DNA of 64,000 nucleotides from Atopostipes sp963558565 (GTDB lineage Bacteria > Bacillota > Bacilli > Lactobacillales > Carnobacteriaceae_A): positions 1 through 64,000 of the forward strand of contig CAUWGX010000002.1 in the NCBI GenBank assembly GCA_963558565.1. The letters are read 5' to 3'. The notes beneath the pieces are model-generated. The model saw only the letters and a program-made list of their open reading frames with translations. It was not told the origin of the DNA and made no database searches. Numbering within the stretch: position 1 is the stretch's first letter; each line of letters opens with the position of its first letter. A program made the translations under genes and the position numbers. Of this stretch, positions 59,509 to 64,000 are shown one piece after another.

Positions 59509-60564
59509 TTATTTAGACGTATATTTCTTCACTTTTGGTAAAATTTCCGTGCCAATTAACTCTATATTTTTCATTATTTTATCAAAAGGAACCCCGCCAA
59601 AATCCATTTGAGCTATATATCTTTGATGCCCAAATTGTTCATATTGATAAAGGATTTTTTCTACAATTTGATCAGGGCTCCCGATATTCATCACATTTCG
59701 GTGATCCATTCCTTGAGCAAATTCACGCTTTGGAAACCCTTGGCCATTGGTTAATTTCATCCCTTCATTAATATAAGGATAGACTTCTTGGAAAGCTTCC
59801 TGCGTTGTTTCTGCCGTATAGAAAAAACCAGCGGAAGCGACGGGTAGTTCATTTGGATCGTGACCCATACGAGTAGCTGCTTCCCGGTACGCATCAATTG
59901 AATATTTAAAAATCTCCGCAGGGCCTCCTAACATAGCGATAAACATGGGAACCCCAGCAAACCCCGCTTTTACGGCACTATTTGGTCCCCCTCCGACTGC
60001 ACGCCAAATAGGTAACGAACCATTTTTTGGACGCGGAAGCACTTGGGCTTGGCGTAACGGTTCGCGGAATTTTCCTTCCCAATTCACGATTTCGTTCTCA
60101 TTAATTTTCAATAATAAATCAAATTTCTCTTCATACAATTCTTCATAGTCTTCTATATTATAGCCGAGCAAATCAAAGACACCTAAACGCGATGCCCGGC
60201 CGGCAATGATCTCTGCTCGCCCATCTGAAATTAAATCAATCGTTGCGAAATCTTCATACACCCGTACCGGATCCAAAGTACTAATAATCGTTGAAGAACT
60301 ACCGATTTTAATTTTTTCTGTAGCTTGAGCAATCGCTGAAAGGACCACTGTGTGTGCCTGGGTTGTAAAATATTCTTGATGACTTTCACCCACACTAAAA
60401 AAATCGAGGCCCGCCTCTTCCGCAAGCTTTGCCATTTCAATGATTTCCTGCAACCGCTGTTGAGCAGAGATTCTTTTTCCTGTATTAGGATCCTTGATAT
60501 GATCCCCTAAGGTATAGAGTCCAAACTCTAAGCCTTCTTCTGGATTGATTCGATATTTTTCTAT
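59509..60564 (-). CDS. LLM-class flavin-dependent oxidoreductase (luciferase-like)
   Basis: A 351-residue luciferase-like monooxygenase: a TIM barrel using reduced flavin and O2. It shows LEFGLYTLGDH, AEEAGLDFFSVGESHQEYF, SAIAQATEKIKIGSSSTIIST (about residues 76-96), and IIAGRASRLGVFDLLGY with the GRAS/R motif of the family. Homologues of this subgroup begin near EKYRI; the codon placed 8 nt after a clear AAGGAG site is ATA (60564), with a GTG at 60573 overlapping the site. I take the ATA, in the same AAGGAG-8-nt geometry as neighbours, as the probable start. Substrate unknown. No operon partner. Confidence 0.78.
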   Translation of the reverse strand: MEKYRINPEEGLEFGLYTLGDHIKDPNTGKRISAQQRLQEIIEMAKLAEEAGLDFFSVGESHQEYFTTQAHTVVLSAIAQATEKIKIGSSSTIISTLDPVRVYEDFATIDLISDGRAEIIAGRASRLGVFDLLGYNIEDYEELYEEKFDLLLKINENEIVNWEGKFREPLRQAQVLPRPKNGSLPIWRAVGGGPNSAVKAGFAGVPMFIAMLGGPAEIFKYSIDAYREAATRMGHDPNELPVASAGFFYTAETTQEAFQEVYPYINEGMKLTNGQGFPKREFAQGMDHRNVMNIGSPDQIVEKILYQYEQFGHQRYIAQMDFGGVPFDKIMKNIELIGTEILPKVKKYTSK

Positions 60565-60738
60565 TTTGAACACTCCTTCGGTAATTAATCTGAATTAGAG
60601 ATAATTATATTATGACATGGATCCTTCGATTTCTAGAATAAAACGTTTAGAAAAGGAAATTTTCATTATTGAGGACTATCTATCGTTGAGAATTTCGAAC
60701 TTATTGAACGTTTTTCTTCCATTGAAACCTCACTAAAA

Positions 60739-60777
60739 AACGGACGCTTAAAACATCAGCAGTCTTAGTCGTCCGTT
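60739..60777 (-). terminator. terminator of the glycerate kinase gene
   Basis: AACGGACG (60739-60746) pairs with CGTCCGTT (60770-60777), with T6 on the minus strand; the same arm sequence serves citH. Confidence 0.72.
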
Positions 60778-60791
60778 CTTATATTTACATT

Positions 60792-61940
60792 TTAAATTTT
60801 TTCAGAAAGCTCTATAGTCCTCGCAATATTTCTAGCAGTTGCTACAATATTCTGAAAACCTTCGGCAAAGGCTGTCTCTAAATCCGTAAGCTGAGGTAAA
60901 ATACTGAAAACAGCGTCTATTCCCTGTTCGTAGACCCGCTCATAATCTTCGGAAAGAGAAGCTGTCATTGCAATCACCGGCAGCTCATATTTCTTAGCAA
61001 CTTGTGCGACTACAATCGGCGTCTTCCCGTAAATCGTTTGGTGATTAATACCACCTTCGCCTGTAAGCACTAGGTCAGCTTCTTTGATCGCTTCTTCCAA
61101 ATGAACTCTTTCAACAATCACTTCGCCACCATTTCTTAATTCCGCATCGAGAAAAGCAAGCAAAGCACCACCAACCCCGCCAGCAGCTCCTGCTCCTGGG
61201 GTTTCTGCAATCTCTTGCTTTAAATCACGATGAATCACTTCAGCAAAGTGCTTTAAGTTTTCATCAAGTGCTTTGACTTGGTCTGGTGTGGCTCCTTTTT
61301 GTGGACCATAAATATAGGAAGCACCATTCGGACCTGTCAAAGGATTGTTTACATCACTTGCGATCACTATGTTTACATTTTTCAAACGTGGATCGAGGGC
61401 AGATCGATCAATAGCAGCTAGTTTACTCAAACCAGCGCCACCTAGGGGAATTTGCTCATCTTTATGATCTAAGAGCTTACCCCCTAAAGCTTGAATCATC
61501 CCTGCCCCGCCATCATTTGTGGCGCTACCGCCGATTCCGATGATTATTTCTTCTACTTCTTCGTCTAAAGCTCCTCGAATTAAATCGCCTAAGCCCCAGG
61601 AAGTAGCACGCATCGGATCTCTTTTTGAGCTTTCAACAAGTTCTAAACCTGAAGCAGTGGCCATCTCAATGATGGCTTGTTTGCCTTCATTTAAAAGGCC
61701 AAAAGTTGCTTCAATCTTATGCCCTAAAGGGTCTTTTGTATGAACCGTTCGCAACGCGCCCGCTGTCGCATCCACTAAAGACTGTAGCGTACCTTCTCCT
61801 CCATCGGCCATCGGGATTTTGACATAGTCCCAGTGCGGATGGATTTTTTGAAAACCTTCTTCAATGGCTGTCGCTACTTCCATAGCGGTTAAGCTTTCTT
61901 TAAAAGAATCTGGCGCAATGACAACTTTTTTCCGGCTCAT
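60792..61940 (-). CDS. Glycerate 2-kinase (GlxK/GarK family)
   Basis: A 382-residue kinase phosphorylating glycerate. Family marks: VVIAPDSFKESLTAMEVA at the N terminus, PMADGGEGTLQSLVDA (about 46-61), GIGGSATNDGGAGMIQALG (about 139-157), ASDVNNPLTGPNGASYIYGPQKGATPDQV (about 193-221, ATP site) and VLTGEGGINHQTIYGKTP (about 295-312). The product, 2-phosphoglycerate, enters glycolysis. It precedes a hairpin terminator. It follows the M20 gene by 21 nt in the same direction; a shared role is not evident. Confidence 0.92.
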   Translation of the reverse strand: MSRKKVVIAPDSFKESLTAMEVATAIEEGFQKIHPHWDYVKIPMADGGEGTLQSLVDATAGALRTVHTKDPLGHKIEATFGLLNEGKQAIIEMATASGLELVESSKRDPMRATSWGLGDLIRGALDEEVEEIIIGIGGSATNDGGAGMIQALGGKLLDHKDEQIPLGGAGLSKLAAIDRSALDPRLKNVNIVIASDVNNPLTGPNGASYIYGPQKGATPDQVKALDENLKHFAEVIHRDLKQEIAETPGAGAAGGVGGALLAFLDAELRNGGEVIVERVHLEEAIKEADLVLTGEGGINHQTIYGKTPIVVAQVAKKYELPVIAMTASLSEDYERVYEQGIDAVFSILPQLTDLETAFAEGFQNIVATARNIARTIELSEKI

Positions 61941-61961
61941 ACGTCTCGCCCTTTCAGCATT

Positions 61962-63104
61962 TTATTCACTTAAATAAGCTGGGAATAATTTTTTGTAGAC
62001 ATCAATAAACTCTAGATAGTTATCGATTTCTACGTACTCGTCTAATTGATGCGGTAGGTTTGGAACACCTGGTCCAAAAATAACAACATCAAAGTCATTG
62101 TCTGCTTTCGTAAATTCAGCAGCATCTGTCGTCGCTGCGATACCAATTAAGTCCAGATCTTCGTCAAAGATATTTTGAATATTTTGAATCAATTCTGAAT
62201 CTGGATCTGATTCGACAGGTTGTTTATTGAAATCAATGTTTAATTTTAATTCGCCATCAATTTCTTGATTAATCTCATCGACAATTTTTTCTAATAATTC
62301 GATCGTCTCCTCATTTGAGAATTCTGGAATCGAACGAATATTTGCTTCAACATCCGCATAGTCTGGAATACTGTTAACTTGCGAGCCTCCATTAATAATC
62401 GTAATGTTGTGCGTAAATTTACCAAGAATCTCATTTTCATGGTCTGCTGTTACTTGATCCATTTCTTCATTCACTCTTGTAATAAATTCATTCAATTGAT
62501 TAATCGCATTAATTCCTTCTTCAGGCATTGAACTATGTGCAGATTTACCATGAGATTCAACTGTGTAGTTAATTGAACCTTTATGCGCATAGCAAATATT
62601 GAATGAAGTTGGTTCTGCAATAAGCATCGCATCTAAGTCATCCGCATAGCCCATTTCTGTTAGTTGAGCTGAACCAAGTTCCCCAACCTCTTCACCAACG
62701 GTTAGTAGTAATTTAATGGTTCCATCAAATGAAGTGCCTTCTTCTTTCATTTCAATTAATGCAATGACTAAAGCTGCAGTTCCTGCTTTCATGTCTGTAG
62801 CTCCACGTCCATAGAGTTTATTATCTTCAATATGTGCTTCATAGGGTGGGAATTTCCACTCAGATTCATCACCAGCTGCTACAACGTCCAAGTGACCACT
62901 GATTCCTAAAGTTTTTCCTTCACCTTTTTGAATCGTTGCAACTAAATTACTACGTCCTGGTTCTTCCCAGTCAATGAGTTCTGATTCAATATCGTATTCA
63001 TTTAATAAGTTTTGTAAATATTCAGCAACCTCTTTTTCGTTACTGTTTACTGATTTAATACGAACGATATCTTGTAATATAGATATTTTTTTCTCTTTTT
63101 CCAT
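61962..63104 (-). CDS. M20-family deacylase (ArgE/DapE-like)
   Basis: A 380-residue dinuclear zinc amidohydrolase. Metal ligands: His in LGISGHLDVVAAGD (about residue 72), Asp in YGRGATDMKAG (about 103), Glu in VGEEVGELG (about 137-138) and the C-terminal His in VPNLPHQLDEYVEI (about 353). The dimerisation domain runs about 175-290. Members act on N-acyl amino acids such as succinyl-diaminopimelate; the substrate cannot be set here. ATG with GAGGG. Confidence 0.88.
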   Translation of the reverse strand: MEKEKKISILQDIVRIKSVNSNEKEVAEYLQNLLNEYDIESELIDWEEPGRSNLVATIQKGEGKTLGISGHLDVVAAGDESEWKFPPYEAHIEDNKLYGRGATDMKAGTAALVIALIEMKEEGTSFDGTIKLLLTVGEEVGELGSAQLTEMGYADDLDAMLIAEPTSFNICYAHKGSINYTVESHGKSAHSSMPEEGINAINQLNEFITRVNEEMDQVTADHENEILGKFTHNITIINGGSQVNSIPDYADVEANIRSIPEFSNEETIELLEKIVDEINQEIDGELKLNIDFNKQPVESDPDSELIQNIQNIFDEDLDLIGIAATTDAAEFTKADNDFDVVIFGPGVPNLPHQLDEYVEIDNYLEFIDVYKKLFPAYLSE

Positions 63105-63132
63105 TGATAAAACCCTCTCTATTATTTGATTT

Positions 63133-63849
63133 TTAAAATCTTCTAAAAGAATATATTTTGGGTGGTTGAAATTCTTCTCTTGTGAACTTCAATCCTAAAA
63201 GTGCAATTGAAAGGCTTAACCAAGCAATTCCTAAAGAAAAACCACCGATTACATCACTTGGGTAGTGCACACCTAAATAAATTCGGCTTAAACCAATCGC
63301 TAAAATCAGCAAGCCTATGAAAAGACCCAATAGCCATGTTAACCCTCTTAAATTTCTATGACTAAAATAAAAAGCACGTGCGATCAGAAATAATAAGCCA
63401 CCATAGACAATCATTGAACCCATGGCGTGTCCGCTCGGAAAAGTGTAACCTCCTTGGATCACTAAATGCTCAATTTCTTCCGGACGTACTCTACCGTATA
63501 ATTCCTTCACACCTCCATTTAACAAACCTGCACCCATTAAAACACTCAATCCATACCATAAACCTGTGCGCCATTTTTTTAAAGCAAACAAAATAGCGGC
63601 AATCATTAAGGTAAGGATCACTTGCGTTTCTCTATCTGCTAAACGTGTAATGCCGGTCGCTACGGTTGTTCGTATTGGGGTACGTAACTCATAGAAAAAA
63701 GAACCTATTTCATAATCTTGAATGGTCACATTTGTCCAATCAAAATAACCAATGATTGCAAAATATAAAAAAGGTAAAACGGCAAACAAAGCTATGTATA
63801 GGAAAATCCTTCGTACTCGTTCGTCTTCTCTCTTCCTTGAAATCTGCTG
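63133..63849 (-). CDS. PAP2-family phosphatase, membrane-bound
   Basis: A 238-residue phosphatase with about six hydrophobic segments and the three PAP2 motifs: KELYGRVRP (K-x6-RP), TFPSGHAMGS, and SRIYLGVHYPSDVIGG (S-R-x5-H-x3-D). The active site faces outward in relatives. Substrates are lipid phosphates such as undecaprenyl pyrophosphate or phosphatidic acid; which one is not shown. I chose the GTG at 63849, 10 nt after AAGGG, since an upstream in-frame ATG (63912) precedes a TATAAT -10 (63894-63899). Upstream of it, 63900-64000 holds no gene I can support. Confidence 0.85.
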   Translation of the reverse strand, partial: QQISRKREDERVRRIFLYIALFAVLPFLYFAIIGYFDWTNVTIQDYEIGSFFYELRTPIRTTVATGITRLADRETQVILTLMIAAILFALKKWRTGLWYGLSVLMGAGLLNGGVKELYGRVRPEEIEHLVIQGGYTFPSGHAMGSMIVYGGLLFLIARAFYFSHRNLRGLTWLLGLFIGLLILAIGLSRIYLGVHYPSDVIGGFSLGIAWLSLSIALLGLKFTREEFQPPKIYSFRRF

Positions 63850-64000
63850 CACTTCTTCACAACCCTTCAACCCAACTTTTAAACTATTTCCATTATACAC
63901 GATGAAGCTCATGAGATTAAATTTTAGCTTTCGAAAACGGCGTAAAACTCTTTTTCGCCCTATCGTTTATAATAAAAAGCCCTATTCTCAAAAGCGCTCT

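Noticed and set aside
1..64000. CRISPR arrays, prophage genes, insertion sequences and tRNA genes
   Set aside because: None were seen on reading both strands; repeats found are terminators or operator pairs.

Overview
The window reads as chromosome from a low-GC Gram-positive of the order Lactobacillales, most likely Carnobacteriaceae-like (inference). The evidence is strong AGGAGG-type ribosome-binding sites, a tyrosine T-box, a PurR/PurBox system, cre sites, a class I fructose-bisphosphate aldolase, an OadA/H/D/B oxaloacetate decarboxylase of the enterococcal type, and a conserved gene order shared with Bacillus (metG-tatD-rnmV-rsmA-veg ... purR-glmU-prs ... pth-mfd-yabN-rqcP). I saw no phage genes, insertion sequences, CRISPR arrays or tRNA genes. 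The left edge holds the promoter and leader of an rRNA operon that runs off the window on the minus strand.

Layout. 1-546: rRNA promoter and leader, then a terminator. 547-6767: frataxin-like iron chaperone, rqcP, a MazG/methylase fusion, mfd and pth, all minus. 7066-9419: an acidic lipoprotein, a Nudix hydrolase and class I aldolase. 9597-20383 is a carboxylate block: a CstA-type pyruvate transporter with a BtsS/BtsR-like LytTR two-component system, a GH4 6-phospho-glucosidase, a CitMHS citrate transporter, and divergently the Na+-pumping oxaloacetate decarboxylase genes oadA-oadH-oadD-oadB. 20449-23558: a glutamine-type ABC transporter preceded by a small leader-peptide ORF with competing hairpins. 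23751-36919: S9 peptidase, prs, glmU, purR, a Zur-box-controlled zinc ABC transporter, veg, rsmA, rnmV, tatD and metG.

37221-49198 is more accessory: a frameshifted short-chain dehydrogenase, a HAD phosphatase, the T-box/tyrS/AAC(3)-like operon, a LysR regulator, a PadR/membrane-protein pair, YccF, an aldo-keto reductase, a MORN-repeat protein, an acetyltransferase, an unusual PTS permease whose EIIB domain has no cysteine, and a secreted DUF1002 protein. 49357-63849: glyA, a GH2 glycosidase, the mannitol operon mtlA-mtlR-mtlF-mtlD divergent from nagB, a luciferase-like monooxygenase, glycerate kinase, an M20 deacylase and a PAP2 phosphatase.

How the genes fit together. The carboxylate block suggests citrate or oxaloacetate use feeding pyruvate while extruding Na+, with pyruvate sensed and imported by the Bts-like system under carbon catabolite control; citrate lyase is not in the window. 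The most unusual signals are the 17-codon leader ORF ending in Arg-Pro-stop upstream of glnQ, the Cys-less EIIB/EIIC permease with paired 22-bp operator-like repeats, a degenerate second EIIB domain at the end of MtlA, two genes that appear to start at ATT or ATA codons, and a hairpin terminator inside the pth leader.
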